From assembly GCA_016926955.1 (NCBI GenBank), contig JAFGNN010000051.1:1-59638 (forward strand): a stretch of 59,638 nucleotides of DNA. The letters run 5' to 3'. Positions within the stretch are counted from its first letter, which is position 1. The number at the start of each line of letters is the position of its first letter. The position numbers and the translations under genes are program-made. Shown here piece after piece: positions 23,927 through 33,334 of this stretch. A model generated the notes under the pieces. That model did not search any database and was not told where the DNA came from. It worked only from the letters and a program-made list of their open reading frames with translations. The DNA is from Spirochaetales bacterium. Its GTDB lineage: Bacteria; Spirochaetota; Spirochaetia; Treponematales; UBA12059.

Positions 23927-25620
23927 GCGAGCGCGTCATCGGCATCGACTTCGGCACTACGAACGCGCTCATCGCCTGGCTCGATTCCGGATCGCCGGTC
24001 ATAGTCCCCAATGACCGAGGGGCCCGGTTCACGCCTAGTGTCGTCTCCTACGCTCCCGGCGGGGAAGTGCTGGTCGGCGAGTCCGCGAAGAATCGCGCCA
24101 TTGCCGCGCCTGGCGATACGGTCCGAGCCGTGAAGCGCCTGCTCGGCTCGGGCTCGCCGGTGCTCGCGGGAGGCCGTCCGCGACGGCCGGAGGAAATAGC
24201 GGCGGAGATATTCCGCAAGCTCCGCGCGGACGCGGAGCGCTTTCTCGGCTTTCCGGTGGAACGAGCCGTCGTGACCGTTCCGGCCCGCTTTTCCGACGCG
24301 CAGCGGCGTTCCCTGCGAGAAGCCGCGGCCCTGGCGGGCATCGACGCGCTGCGCCTTGTCAACGAGCCGACCGCCGCCGCCCTCGCGAGGGCCTGGCTGG
24401 ACCGGCGCAAGCCTGACGCGGACACCCTCGTCCTGGTCTACGATTTTGGGGGCGGAACCTTCGACGTCACCGTCCTGCGCTCGCGCGGCGCCGCCTGCGA
24501 GGTGCTCGCGAGCGCGGGCGACGACCGCCTCGGAGGGCTCGACATCGACGCCGAGCTCTACGCCGAGGTCGCGGCCGCCTTCAAGGCCGACTACGGACTC
24601 GACGCCGAGGCGGACCTGTTCCTGAGCCAGCAGCTGTGGGACCTCGTCGAACGGGCGAAGATAGAGCTTTCGAGCCGCGATTCGACCGAGGTGGTCCTTC
24701 CCTTCATGCGTTCGGCCGGGGCTTTGGCGCATCCATCCTTCAAGATCACGCGCGCGAGGCTCGAGGCGCTCGCGACGCCCTTCGTGGAGCGGACCATCAG
24801 GCTGACCGCGGAAGCCTTGCGGGACGCCAAAGCCACAGGCGCGGAGGTCGGCGCCCTCGTGCTGTCCGGCGGCTCGAGCCGCATGCCCCTGGTCAGGGAG
24901 CGCCTCGGAGAGCTCGTGCGGAGGGCGCCTGAATCGCGCGTCAATTTCGAGGAAATCGTGGCGGCGGGCGCGGCCGTCGAGGCGGCCATCGTGTCCGGCG
25001 ACGCGGAAGGCTTCGCGGTGCGCGACGTGGCCACCCGGTCCTACGGCGTCGAGATAGAGGGGGGAGCCTGCGCGGTCCTGGTGCAGCGCAACGAGAGCCT
25101 CCCGGCGCGCAAGCGTCGCGTCTTCACCACGATAGCCGACGGACAGGACACGGTCGAGATCCACGTCGTCCAGGGCGAGGAACGGAAGGCCAGGGACAAC
25201 CTTTCGCTCGGACGCTTCCTGCTCGCCGGCGTGCGCAAGGCCCGCAAGGGCGAGCCGCGCATCCTCGTGGAATTCGCCATCGACGAGAGCGACCTCCTTC
25301 GCGTGCGCGCCAAGGACCTGGACACGGGGGCCGAACAGCGCGTCGTGGTGTCCGGCTCTGGGTCCGATGATGCCGCAAAGCTGGCACTGCTGGCGACCCG
25401 CGTCGGAGAGCTGGCCGCGCGGACCGTGCTCGAGGCCGGCCTTGCCGACGAGATCGAGGACGCGGTGGCGGCCGCGCGGACGGCGGCCGCCGACGGCGAC
25501 GAGGCGGCGCGCTCCGAGGCGCGTGCGGTGCTCGAAACCCTGACCGGAGAACTCCTCGCCGCTCGCGACGACGGTGCCTCGATCAAGTCGGGGCTGGGCC
25601 TGGCGGGTACGGTGAGATGA
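23923..25620 (+). CDS. Divergent Hsp70 (DnaK-type) chaperone
   Basis: 565 residues against ~610-640 for housekeeping DnaK. All nucleotide-binding signatures are intact: GIDFGTTNALIAW (phosphate 1), VYDFGGGTFDVTVLR (phosphate 2), VLSGGSSRMPLV (adenosine). A substrate-binding beta domain is present (about 365-460), but the helical lid is short and Ala-rich with no EEVD-type tail. Borrelia also has a second Hsp70 at the end of its motility operon (BB0264). ATG at 23923 overlaps the preceding stop; the end overlaps the J-domain gene. Likely a specialised chaperone. Confidence 0.9.
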   Translation: MSERVIGIDFGTTNALIAWLDSGSPVIVPNDRGARFTPSVVSYAPGGEVLVGESAKNRAIAAPGDTVRAVKRLLGSGSPVLAGGRPRRPEEIAAEIFRKLRADAERFLGFPVERAVVTVPARFSDAQRRSLREAAALAGIDALRLVNEPTAAALARAWLDRRKPDADTLVLVYDFGGGTFDVTVLRSRGAACEVLASAGDDRLGGLDIDAELYAEVAAAFKADYGLDAEADLFLSQQLWDLVERAKIELSSRDSTEVVLPFMRSAGALAHPSFKITRARLEALATPFVERTIRLTAEALRDAKATGAEVGALVLSGGSSRMPLVRERLGELVRRAPESRVNFEEIVAAGAAVEAAIVSGDAEGFAVRDVATRSYGVEIEGGACAVLVQRNESLPARKRRVFTTIADGQDTVEIHVVQGEERKARDNLSLGRFLLAGVRKARKGEPRILVEFAIDESDLLRVRAKDLDTGAEQRVVVSGSGSDDAAKLALLATRVGELAARTVLEAGLADEIEDAVAAARTAAADGDEAARSEARAVLETLTGELLAARDDGASIKSGLGLAGTVR

Positions 25621-26249
25621 AGGCCGAAGGCGAACCCTGGGCTACGCTCGGGCTCGAACCGGGCGCACCCTCAGCCGACATACGCAGCGCCTATCGGCAA
25701 CTGGCCAAGCGCCTCCATCCGGACGCGTCGAAGGATCCCCGCACGGCCAGTCGCTTCGACCGGGTCGTCAAGGCGTACAAGACCTTGACGGTCAGGCCTG
25801 GCCTGCCTTCCGGGCGAGCGCCTCGAACCGAGGCGGGCGCCGGCGCCGGGGAGGACGGGAAGGCGGGCCGCTCGACCGACATCTTCGCCCTCGGCTCCGT
25901 GCTCGCCACTTCAAAGGATCCGGGCGAACGGGCCCGCGCGGTAACCATGCTCGGGCTTTCGGGCAGGCGGAGCGCGTGGCTCTTCCTCCGCAAGGCGCTG
26001 TTCGACCGGGACGAGCGGGTGCAGGCCGCCGCCGTGCGCTCGGTCGCCGTGCTCGGCCTCCGGCAGGCGGGACCCGAGCTCGCGAGCCTCTACGCGCGGG
26101 CTCCGGCCTCGCTCCGCGCGCAAATCAGGCTGGTGGCGAAAGGCACGGCCGAGCCGGTGTTCGCCGAGGCGCTCCGTGTCGCCAGGTCGGAAGGCGACGG
26201 GGTCGAGCGCCTCGAGGCCGCCGCGATCCTGGCCTCGCTCGGCGTTTGA
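25617..26249 (+). CDS. J-domain protein with HEAT-repeat C-terminus
   Basis: 210 residues. Residues about 5-60 form a J domain with the HPD motif in AKRLHPDASKDP and the flanking IRSAYRQLAKRL helix, which would stimulate an Hsp70 ATPase. Residues about 90-210 contain HEAT/PBS-like helical repeats (RRSAWLFLRKALFDRDERV, VQAAAVRSVAVLGL). No Gly/Phe region or zinc fingers, so it is a class C co-chaperone. ATGA overlap with the Hsp70 gene marks it as the dedicated partner. It converges on sdaAA. Confidence 0.88.
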   Translation: MKAEGEPWATLGLEPGAPSADIRSAYRQLAKRLHPDASKDPRTASRFDRVVKAYKTLTVRPGLPSGRAPRTEAGAGAGEDGKAGRSTDIFALGSVLATSKDPGERARAVTMLGLSGRRSAWLFLRKALFDRDERVQAAAVRSVAVLGLRQAGPELASLYARAPASLRAQIRLVAKGTAEPVFAEALRVARSEGDGVERLEAAAILASLGV

Positions 26250-26300
26250 GCGTCATCCCGCTCGACGGGACCGCTCCGCGCCATCGCGCCATGACCGCCC

Positions 26301-27209
26301 TCAGGAGCGCGGCGCGTCCGGGAAGCCAGCCTCCATGGCGGCCTTTACGCGGAGGCCCGTCGGCGTCATGGCCAGCCCGCCTTCCGCGCTCTCCTTGAGC
26401 TGGGGACTCATCATGTCGCCGATGGCCTTCATGGCGGACACCACCTCGTCGAAGGGCACGGCGCTCAGGATGCCGGCCGAGTCGAGGGTCAGGGCGACCA
26501 GGGCGTTGCCCGCGAGGAACGCGTTGCGCTTGACGCAGGGCACCTCCACGAGGCCCGCCACCGGATCGCAGGCGAGGCCGAGCGAGTTCTTGAGCGAGAG
26601 GGCCGCGGCGTTGAAGACCCGCGACGGGTCGCCGGAGGAGAGCCAGGCGAGCGCGCCCGCGCCCATCGCGGCGGCCGCGCCGCATTCCGCCTGGCAGCCG
26701 CCCGCCGCGCCCGAGAGCGTGGCGCGGGCGGCGATGACGGCGCCGACGGCTCCCGCGACGGCGACCGCATCCTGCAACCTCGGGCTCGTGGCCGAAAGGT
26801 CGCCTTCGCGCTCGTCGCGCCAGGCCCACAGAAGTCCCGGCACGATGCCGCTCGAGCCCGCGGTCGGGAAGGCCACGATGCGGCCGCCGCAGGCGGAGAC
26901 CTCGTTGATGGCGACCGCGTAGGCCAGGGCCCGGTTCCAGAGCTCGTCGCGCACGGGCGGTTCCGCGAGCGCGTGGAGCCTCGCGGCCGCGCCGTCGGTG
27001 AGCCCCGAGAGGGAGCGCTGCGGCTCCTTGAAGCCCCGGGCCAGCGCCGTGCGCGTTATGGTGAGCCGCCGCGCTATCTCGTCGCGGATCGCGGCCTCGT
27101 CACGGCCGGTCATGAAGGCTTCGCGCGCCACCATCCATTCGGGCAGGGGACGGCCATCGGCGGCGACGAGCTCGAGCAGTTCGGCGGAGGACGTGAACGC
27201 GGTGCGCAT
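26301..27209 (-). CDS. sdaAA: L-serine ammonia-lyase, iron-sulfur dependent, alpha subunit
   Basis: 302 residues. With SdaAB it deaminates L-serine to pyruvate and ammonia in the cytoplasm using a [4Fe-4S] cluster. Conserved cysteines lie in EVSACGG, GAAGGCQAECG and VEVPCVKRNAFLAGN, with TAGSSGIVPG between. The start at 27209 gives the family length; an earlier in-frame start would overlap sdaAB. It is the last gene of the minus-strand operon, 16 bp after sdaAB, and faces the Hsp70/J genes convergently with a 51-bp gap. Confidence 0.95.
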   Translation of the reverse strand: MRTAFTSSAELLELVAADGRPLPEWMVAREAFMTGRDEAAIRDEIARRLTITRTALARGFKEPQRSLSGLTDGAAARLHALAEPPVRDELWNRALAYAVAINEVSACGGRIVAFPTAGSSGIVPGLLWAWRDEREGDLSATSPRLQDAVAVAGAVGAVIAARATLSGAAGGCQAECGAAAAMGAGALAWLSSGDPSRVFNAAALSLKNSLGLACDPVAGLVEVPCVKRNAFLAGNALVALTLDSAGILSAVPFDEVVSAMKAIGDMMSPQLKESAEGGLAMTPTGLRVKAAMEAGFPDAPRS

Positions 27210-27225
27210 GAGGCTCTTCCTTCCT

Positions 27226-27903
27226 TCAGGACACGACGGAGGGCAGGTGGACGGCGGCGAGTACCTCGGGCAAGGCCCGGATCTCGGCGAGGGCAGAGCC
27301 CGGAGGGACACCGTCAAGCTCGACGACAAGCAGGGCTTCGTCGCCCTTCTGGTTGCGGCGGCTCGCGGCGGTGGCGATGTTGACGCCTGCTTCGGCGAGG
27401 ATGCCCGTCACGCCGGCGATCACGCCGGGGCGGTCCCGGTGACGCACGAGGACGGCATCGAGCTCGCCCGAGATGCTCGCGGGAAAACCGTTGACGTTCT
27501 CGACCCGCACCGCCCCGCCGCCGATCGAACAGCCCGAGATGGAGAGTTTGCGCCCGCCGGCTTCGAGCTCGACGCGCAGCGTGTTGGGATGAAGGTGCGC
27601 GCCGCCTTCCTTGTCCGCCACGATGTCCACGACCAGGCCTTCCCGCGCGGCCAGTTCGCGCGCGAACGAGAGTCGCTCGTCCTCGGGGTGCAGGCCGAGG
27701 AGCCCCGCGAAGGCCGCCTTGTCCGAGCCGTGCCCGCGCCAGGTGGCCGCGAGCGAGCCGTGGAAGGTGACGCGCGCCTTCTCGGGCCGTTCGCCGAAAG
27801 CCTTCCGCGCGAGGAAACAGATGCGCGCCACGCCGGCGGTGTGCGAGCTGGAAGGCCCGATCATGACCGGTCCGATTACGTCGAAGAGGGCGGGCGCGCT
27901 CAT
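27226..27903 (-). CDS. sdaAB: L-serine ammonia-lyase, iron-sulfur dependent, beta subunit
   Basis: 225 residues. The opening ALFDVIGPVMIGPSSSHTAG is diagnostic for the beta subunit, and the C-terminal ~70 residues form an ACT domain (RDRPGVIAGVTGILAEAGVN), a possible serine sensor. Start at 27903 overlaps the NtrC regulator stop by 4 bp, so regulator and enzyme are co-translated. Together with sdaAA it makes a split serine dehydratase as in Gram-positive bacteria. Confidence 0.95.
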   Translation of the reverse strand: MSAPALFDVIGPVMIGPSSSHTAGVARICFLARKAFGERPEKARVTFHGSLAATWRGHGSDKAAFAGLLGLHPEDERLSFARELAAREGLVVDIVADKEGGAHLHPNTLRVELEAGGRKLSISGCSIGGGAVRVENVNGFPASISGELDAVLVRHRDRPGVIAGVTGILAEAGVNIATAASRRNQKGDEALLVVELDGVPPGSALAEIRALPEVLAAVHLPSVVS

Positions 27904-29255
27904 TTCGTCGCCTCGAGCCCGTAATCCTCGAGCTTCTGGTAGAGGGTCTTGCGGCCGATTCCCAGGATCTCCGCGGTGCGGCTCTTGTTGCCGCCCTGGG
28001 CCGCGAGGGTCTCGCGTATCATGACCTTCTCGGCCTCGGCCATGCTCGAGCCCGACGGAATGCGGATGACGTCGATGCCGCCGGCTTCGCCTACCGAGGG
28101 CGGCAGGTCGTCGAGGGCGACGAGGGAACCTTTGGCCATCACCACCGCGCTCTCGACGCAGTTGCGGAGCTCGCGGACATTGCCGGGCCAACGGTAGGCG
28201 TAGAGGGCCGCGCGCGCCTTCGGATCGAAGCCCTCGATGGCCTTGCCGTTCTCGTCGGCGAATTCCCGGAGGAAGGCGCTGGCGAGCAGGGGGATGTCGT
28301 CCTTCCGATCGCGCAGGGGCGGAACGTGGATGGCGACGACGTTGAGGCGGTAGAAAAGGTCCTCGCGGAAATTTCCCTTTTCGATCTCCGCCTTGAGGTC
28401 GCGGTTGGTGGCGGCCACGACGCGCACGTCCACCTCGACGGTGTCCTCGCCGCCGACCCGCTCGAACTTGCGTTCCTGCAGGGCGCGGAGGATCTTGATC
28501 TGGACGTTCTGGTTGATCTCGCCGATCTCGTCGAGGAAGAGCGTGCCCTCGTGGGCCAGCTCGAAGCGCCCCCGCTTCCGGCCCGCGGCGCCCGTGAAGG
28601 CGCCCTTCTCGTGGCCGAAGAGCTCGCTTTCGAGGAGGCTTTCTGCCAGCGCGGCACAATGGACCTTTACGAGCGGTTTGTCGCGGCGCGGAGAGAGGTT
28701 GTGGAGGGCATCCGCGACGAGCTCCTTACCGACGCCGGATTCGCCGGTGATGAGCACGCTCGCCCGTGTCGGCGCGACGCGGCGCACGACGTCGAAGATG
28801 CGCTTCATCTCCGCACTCTTTCCCACGATGCTCGAGATGCGCTTCTGGCTCTCCACCTCGGCGCGGAGCTCGAGGTTCTGCCGGACCAGTTCGCGCGAGG
28901 CGAGGGCGCGCTTCGCCAGCAGCGAGAGATGGTCGAGGTTGACGGGCTTGGTCACGAAGTCGAAGGCGCCCGAGCGCATGGCGTCGACCGCGTCCTCGAT
29001 GGTTCCGTGGCCGGTGAGCACGATCACCGGGACCCCGGGGCGACGGGCGGTGAGCGCCTTGAGGAGCTCGGAGCCGGACTTTCCGGGCATGCGCAGGTCG
29101 GTGACCACGAGATCCACGTCGTCGGAGGAGGCGAGCCTGAGTCCTTCCTCTCCGTCCGCCGCCGTGATCGCCTCGTAGCCGTCCAGCCTGAAGGCCTCGG
29201 CGAGCCCCTCCCGTATGTTGCGCTCGTCGTCGACGACGAGGACCGTGAAGTTCAA
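27900..29255 (-). CDS. Sigma54-dependent response regulator, NtrC/AtoC type
   Basis: 451 residues. Receiver domain with phosphoacceptor Asp in VDLVVTDLRMPGKSG (about 50-60). AAA+ domain with Walker A GESGVGKE (near 170), the sigma54-contacting GAFTGA loop in HEKGAFTGAAG, and Walker B GTLFLDEIGE. Fis-type helix-turn-helix at the C-terminus (NKSRTAEILGIGRKTLYQ). All parts needed to activate RpoN holoenzyme are intact. It is 2 bp after its kinase. RpoN itself is not in the window, but a candidate sigma54 promoter is at 41815-41831. Confidence 0.95.
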   Translation of the reverse strand: MNFTVLVVDDERNIREGLAEAFRLDGYEAITAADGEEGLRLASSDDVDLVVTDLRMPGKSGSELLKALTARRPGVPVIVLTGHGTIEDAVDAMRSGAFDFVTKPVNLDHLSLLAKRALASRELVRQNLELRAEVESQKRISSIVGKSAEMKRIFDVVRRVAPTRASVLITGESGVGKELVADALHNLSPRRDKPLVKVHCAALAESLLESELFGHEKGAFTGAAGRKRGRFELAHEGTLFLDEIGEINQNVQIKILRALQERKFERVGGEDTVEVDVRVVAATNRDLKAEIEKGNFREDLFYRLNVVAIHVPPLRDRKDDIPLLASAFLREFADENGKAIEGFDPKARAALYAYRWPGNVRELRNCVESAVVMAKGSLVALDDLPPSVGEAGGIDVIRIPSGSSMAEAEKVMIRETLAAQGGNKSRTAEILGIGRKTLYQKLEDYGLEATK

Positions 29256-29257
29256 GC

Positions 29258-30460
29258 TCAGTCCCTCCCTTCGGCTTCGGCGCGTAGCTCCGCGTCGTAT
29301 TCGAGCAGGCGGCGCTCGGTGCGCGGCAGCGGGAAGGCGAGCGTGAAAACCGTGCCCTGGCCGGGTTTCGAACGCACCTGTATGTCGCCGCCGTGCTCCT
29401 TCATGATCTTGTAGGTGATGGTGAGGCCGAGGCCCGTGCCGTCGGACTTGGTGGTGTAGTAGGGTTCGAAGATCTTGCCGAGGTTCTCCTCGCCGATCCC
29501 CGAGCCCGTGTCGGAAATCTCGAGGGCCACCGCCTCGTCGCCCCGGGCGGTGGCGAAGCGCAGGACGCCTCCGTCCGGCATGGCCGCGATGGCGTTCTTC
29601 GCGAGGTTGAGGATGGCCTGGCGGACGTAGCGGCGGTCGATCCGGACCCGGGGCAGGGAGAGCGAAAGCGAGAGCTCCAGCCTGACGCCCGCTCCCTCCG
29701 CCTCGGGGCGTACGAGCTCGGCGGCTTCCCTTACCACCTTGTCGAGATCGTCCTCCTCGGGCGCGACGTCCATGGGGCGTACGGCGAAGAGGAAGTCGAG
29801 CACGATGCGGTTGAGCCTGTCGAGCTCCTCCTCGACGACATCGAGGTGGCGCGTCACCTTGCCGTCGATCTCGCAGCCGTGCCGGGCAGCCTCGGCGGCG
29901 AGCGCCTTCCGGGCCAGCTGAAGATGGATGCCGACGGCGCCGAGCGGGTTCTTGATCTCGTGGGCGACGCCGGCGGCCAGGGTGGTCAGCGAGGCGAGCG
30001 ACTCGGCGCGCCTGAGCCGCGCTTCCTCGCGCTTCTTGTCGGTGACGTCCTCGACGTGGACCAAGGTGCCTTGTACGCTCCGCTCGCGCACGAGCGGGGT
30101 GACCGAGACCGACACGATGCGCGAGGCGCCCTTGGCGTCGACCGCGAAGACCCGGTCGAGCTCCTTCCCGTCCGACCTGAGCACTTCCTCGAGGAAGTCA
30201 GCCAGGTCGTCGTCCGTGACGCTCTCCCAGAGGGGACGGTCGAAGGCTCCCTCGAGGGCGAGGGGAAGCAGGCGCTCCGCGGCCTTGTTGAAGAGGAGCG
30301 GCACGTCGTCCGGATCGCAGACGACGATGCCGTCCAGGGTCGATTCGAGCACCGCCTCGAGAAGCGAGTTCTCCGAGGCGACCGACACCAGGAGATCGCG
30401 CAGCTGGCCGGCGTCCATGCGCCAGGCCTTTGCCAGCGCGCGCTCGAGGAAACGCCTCAT
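29258..30460 (-). CDS. Soluble PAS sensor histidine kinase (NtrB/AtoS-like)
   Basis: 400 residues with no membrane segment. A PAS-like sensor spans about 20-140 (LESTLDGIVVCDPDDVPLLF). H-box is LAAGVAHEIKNPLGAVG, N-box NLAKNAIAAMP, G1 DTGSGIG and G2 DGTGLGLTI. It should phosphorylate the adjacent NtrC-type regulator in response to a cytoplasmic signal. The start at 30460 overlaps the holB stop by 4 bp. The frame is open further upstream, but that sequence belongs to holB on another frame. Confidence 0.94.
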   Translation of the reverse strand: MRRFLERALAKAWRMDAGQLRDLLVSVASENSLLEAVLESTLDGIVVCDPDDVPLLFNKAAERLLPLALEGAFDRPLWESVTDDDLADFLEEVLRSDGKELDRVFAVDAKGASRIVSVSVTPLVRERSVQGTLVHVEDVTDKKREEARLRRAESLASLTTLAAGVAHEIKNPLGAVGIHLQLARKALAAEAARHGCEIDGKVTRHLDVVEEELDRLNRIVLDFLFAVRPMDVAPEEDDLDKVVREAAELVRPEAEGAGVRLELSLSLSLPRVRIDRRYVRQAILNLAKNAIAAMPDGGVLRFATARGDEAVALEISDTGSGIGEENLGKIFEPYYTTKSDGTGLGLTITYKIMKEHGGDIQVRSKPGQGTVFTLAFPLPRTERRLLEYDAELRAEAEGRD

Positions 30461-31728
30461 GCGGTCTTCCGGGCGGCCGAGACCAGGCGTTCGACCAGCG
30501 CGGGCGGCGCGAGCTTGAAGACGGCGTGGTCGCGCCGGGCTTCGGCCACGAGCGCGTTCCAGCGCGAGGCCAGCGCGACGGCGCCGGGACCGGTCCGCGC
30601 GTCGCGTACGAGCTCCCGCATGATGGTCGTGAAAGCTTTGAGGAATCCGGCAAGTCCCGCGGACGCGGCGTCCTCGTCCTTCCCGAAATCGCCGGAAGCC
30701 TCGCGGAGGGCATCGAGGGCCTCGTCGGGACTCGATGTCGAGCGCGCGGCGAGCTCGGCCAGCGGGGGGTCCAGGGGGTCGAGCGACGCGCGCTCGGCCA
30801 GAAGGGAGGCCACGAGGTCCCTGGTCCGATCGAGCAAAGGATCGGAGCCGCCGGGCGCGCGCGAGGCGAGGAAGGCGTCCAGGCTGTCCGGCAAGGGCGG
30901 GGGCGCGCGGAACACCCGCTCGAGGACGAGGCGGGAGGCTTCCGGGTCGCGAGGGCGGAAACGGTAGGTCCGCGAACGCGAGAGGATGGTGGCAATCATC
31001 GCGCCGCGACGTTCGGCGCAGAGTACGAAGCGCACGCGCGGAGGCGGTTCCTCGAGCGCCTTGAGCAGGGCGTTGCGGGCGCCGTCGAGCATGCGGTCCG
31101 CGTTCTCGATGACGACGGTCTTGGCGAGGCCCGACGGGGCGATGCGCATCCAGCGCTCGAGCGCGCGCACCTGCCAGACAGGTACCGCGTCGGGCACCAA
31201 CGATTCGAGCTTCCGCGCGAGCGGAAGGACTTTCGCGGAGAGGGCCGCGGCGCCCGACGCGTCGAGGCGCGCGCGCGGCTCGGCTTCGTCGACGAGGGCG
31301 TCGAGATCCTGGACGAGCTGGGCGGCTTTCACGAGGCGGCTTTCCTCCCCGTCGTAGAGCACGGGCGAGAAGCGCGCGCGGAGCTTGCGTACGGCGCGGA
31401 CGAAGAGGAAGCGCGCGGCCTTCTGCTCGGGCGCGCGCGCGAGGAGCTCTCCGGCGGCGGCGATCTCCGCCGAGAATGCCTTGGGCCCGAGGACGAGCAG
31501 GTCGGGATGGAGGAGGGCGCGGTGCCGCTCGCAGGCGGAACAGGCGCAATTCCAGGCGCCCGGTGCGGCCGCCTCGCAGGAGAGGCCGCGCGCAAGCTCG
31601 AGGGCCGCGCTGAGCTTGCCCGAATTGGCCGGGCCGGCGAAGAGCAGGGTTGGGGGCAGGGATCCCGTAGAGAAATCGGAGAGGAGAAGCGAAGCCGCCT
31701 CGTCCTGGGCCAGCAGGTTCTCGAACAC
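30457..31728 (-). CDS. holB: DNA polymerase III delta-prime-like clamp-loader subunit
   Basis: 423 residues. N-terminal AAA+ region with P-loop GPANSGKLSAALELA, a zinc-binding run (NCACSACERHRALLHPDLL), and later VIENADRMLDGARNALLKALE then the Arg-rich AERRGAMIATILSRSRTYRF, all as in HolB. It is longer than the ~330-residue E. coli protein because of an insertion between the zinc region and the Walker B region. GTG start at 31728, immediately after the cvpA stop; no nearer ATG. Coupled to the kinase gene by a 4-bp overlap. Confidence 0.87.
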   Translation of the reverse strand: MFENLLAQDEAASLLLSDFSTGSLPPTLLFAGPANSGKLSAALELARGLSCEAAAPGAWNCACSACERHRALLHPDLLVLGPKAFSAEIAAAGELLARAPEQKAARFLFVRAVRKLRARFSPVLYDGEESRLVKAAQLVQDLDALVDEAEPRARLDASGAAALSAKVLPLARKLESLVPDAVPVWQVRALERWMRIAPSGLAKTVVIENADRMLDGARNALLKALEEPPPRVRFVLCAERRGAMIATILSRSRTYRFRPRDPEASRLVLERVFRAPPPLPDSLDAFLASRAPGGSDPLLDRTRDLVASLLAERASLDPLDPPLAELAARSTSSPDEALDALREASGDFGKDEDAASAGLAGFLKAFTTIMRELVRDARTGPGAVALASRWNALVAEARRDHAVFKLAPPALVERLVSAARKTA

Positions 31729-31730
31729 GC

Positions 31731-32195
31731 TCAGGTACCCGCCGGCAGGGCTTCGGCGATGAGCGGCGAGAGGAAGCGGACCGTCCAGCTGCCGGACAGG
31801 AAGGCGTCGATCTCGAAGAAGGGCTGGCGCTCGAGCACGATCACGGCGATGGCGGCCAGCAAGGCGCCCTCGGCCAGGCCGAGCGCGAAGCCGAGGAAGC
31901 GGTCGAGCTGTTCGAGGTTGGCGGCGTCGAGCGCGCGGTCGATGATGCCCTCGAGCACCTTCACAACGACGAACACGAAGATGAAGATGACGGCGAACGA
32001 GATGACGCCGGCGCCGGCGCTCATGCCGGTCTTGGCCCGGACGAGGCCGGCCGCGCCTTCGAAAAGGGCGACGGCGGCCCAGCCCGCGACGAAGGGGGCG
32101 GCTACCGAGAGCGCCTCGGTGACGAAGCCGCGGAAGGCGGCGCGGATGCCGAGGAGCAGTATCAAAGCCCAGAGTACCAGGTCGAGCGTGTTCAT
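31731..32195 (-). CDS. CvpA-family inner-membrane protein
   Basis: 154 residues with four membrane helices and the CvpA opening MNTLDLVLWALILLLGIRAA. The mid-protein loop DRALDAANLEQLDRFLGFALG is typical. The family is linked to colicin V production and envelope homeostasis; the molecular role is not settled. Overlaps murG by 4 bp and abuts holB. Confidence 0.88.
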   Translation of the reverse strand: MNTLDLVLWALILLLGIRAAFRGFVTEALSVAAPFVAGWAAVALFEGAAGLVRAKTGMSAGAGVISFAVIFIFVFVVVKVLEGIIDRALDAANLEQLDRFLGFALGLAEGALLAAIAVIVLERQPFFEIDAFLSGSWTVRFLSPLIAEALPAGT

Positions 32196-33334
32196 CGAGT
32201 AGCCTCCGTTTCGCTCCCTGCCTTGCCGACGCGTTCCAGGATACGGGTAGCAATGGCCCTGGCGGCGTCGCCGCCGGCTACCTGACGCGAGGCTTCGCCC
32301 ATGCGGCGCGCCTTCGCCTCGTCGCGAAGGATGCCGAGCGCCGCGTCCGCGAGCCGCTCCGGCGTGGCATCTTCGCCCGTCAGCACGAGCGCGGCGCCGG
32401 CGGCCTCGAATATGCGCGCGTTGTCCACCTGGTCGCCTCGCGTGCCGGAGCCGGCGAGGGGCACGAGCACGAAGGGCTTGCCCGCGCGGCCGCATTCCGA
32501 GAGCGTGCCGGCCCCCGAGCGCCCCACGACCAGGTCGGCGGCCGCCACGATGTCGGGGTACTCGCCGCCGATGAAGGGGAGGCGACGATAGCGCGGGCCG
32601 TCGTCGGCGGCCGATCCGGGGGCCGCGGCCTCGCCGCACTGGTGGGCCACGAAGGCTTCCGCGGCGAGCTTGGGCAGGGCCGCCTCGACGAGTCCGTTGA
32701 CCTGGCGTGCCCCCTGGCTGCCCCCGAGAACGAGAATGACGGGCACGCCCTCGTCCGCTCCGAGGAAGGCCCGTCCGCGCGCGGCGTCGCCCGAGTCGAG
32801 GTCGGCCCGGACCGGGTTCCCGAGCGCTTCGACGCGCGCGCGCAGGGCCACCGGAAAGCGTTCCCGGGTGGCTTCATAGGCTACGAAGATCCGCTCGGCT
32901 CTGCGCGCGTTGAGGCGCGTGGCGAGCCCCGGCGTGGCGTCGGACTCGTGGGTGAAAACCGGTATGCCGAGCGAGGCGGCGGCCGCGCAGGGCGGCACCG
33001 AGACGTAGCCGCCCTTCGAGAAGACCAGGGCGGGCCTGAGGCGCTTGAGCAGGCGCCGCGAGGCGAAGTAGCCGGCCAGCACCCGGAAGGCGTCGGCGAG
33101 GTTTCGGAAATTCAGCTCGCGCCGGAGCTTTCCCGAGGGCACGGCCAGGAACTCGATGCCGGCCGCCTCGACCGCTCGGCGCTCGACTTCCTTGCCCGAG
33201 CCGATCCAGACGAGGCGGCCGTCCCACGCCTCGCGGAGGCGGGCGGCCACCGCGAGGCCGGGATAGACGTGCCCGCCCGTTCCGCCACCCGTGAAGACGA
33301 CGCAGGGAACGGTTTCTCGACCCTTCGAGCTCAC
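32192..33334 (-). CDS. murG: UDP-GlcNAc:undecaprenyl-pyrophosphoryl-MurNAc-pentapeptide transferase MurG
   Basis: 380 residues, GT28 family. Makes lipid II from lipid I on the cytoplasmic face of the membrane. N-domain GGGTGGHVYPGLAVAARL, C-domain GGSQGARQVN and ADLVVGRSGAGTLSECGRAG, with EPLAG-like VLVPLAGSGTRGDQ. GTG start at 33334, overlapping the pgi stop by 4 bp; the next in-frame starts would remove the glycine loop. Complete. Confidence 0.96.
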   Translation of the reverse strand: MSSKGRETVPCVVFTGGGTGGHVYPGLAVAARLREAWDGRLVWIGSGKEVERRAVEAAGIEFLAVPSGKLRRELNFRNLADAFRVLAGYFASRRLLKRLRPALVFSKGGYVSVPPCAAAASLGIPVFTHESDATPGLATRLNARRAERIFVAYEATRERFPVALRARVEALGNPVRADLDSGDAARGRAFLGADEGVPVILVLGGSQGARQVNGLVEAALPKLAAEAFVAHQCGEAAAPGSAADDGPRYRRLPFIGGEYPDIVAAADLVVGRSGAGTLSECGRAGKPFVLVPLAGSGTRGDQVDNARIFEAAGAALVLTGEDATPERLADAALGILRDEAKARRMGEASRQVAGGDAARAIATRILERVGKAGSETEATR

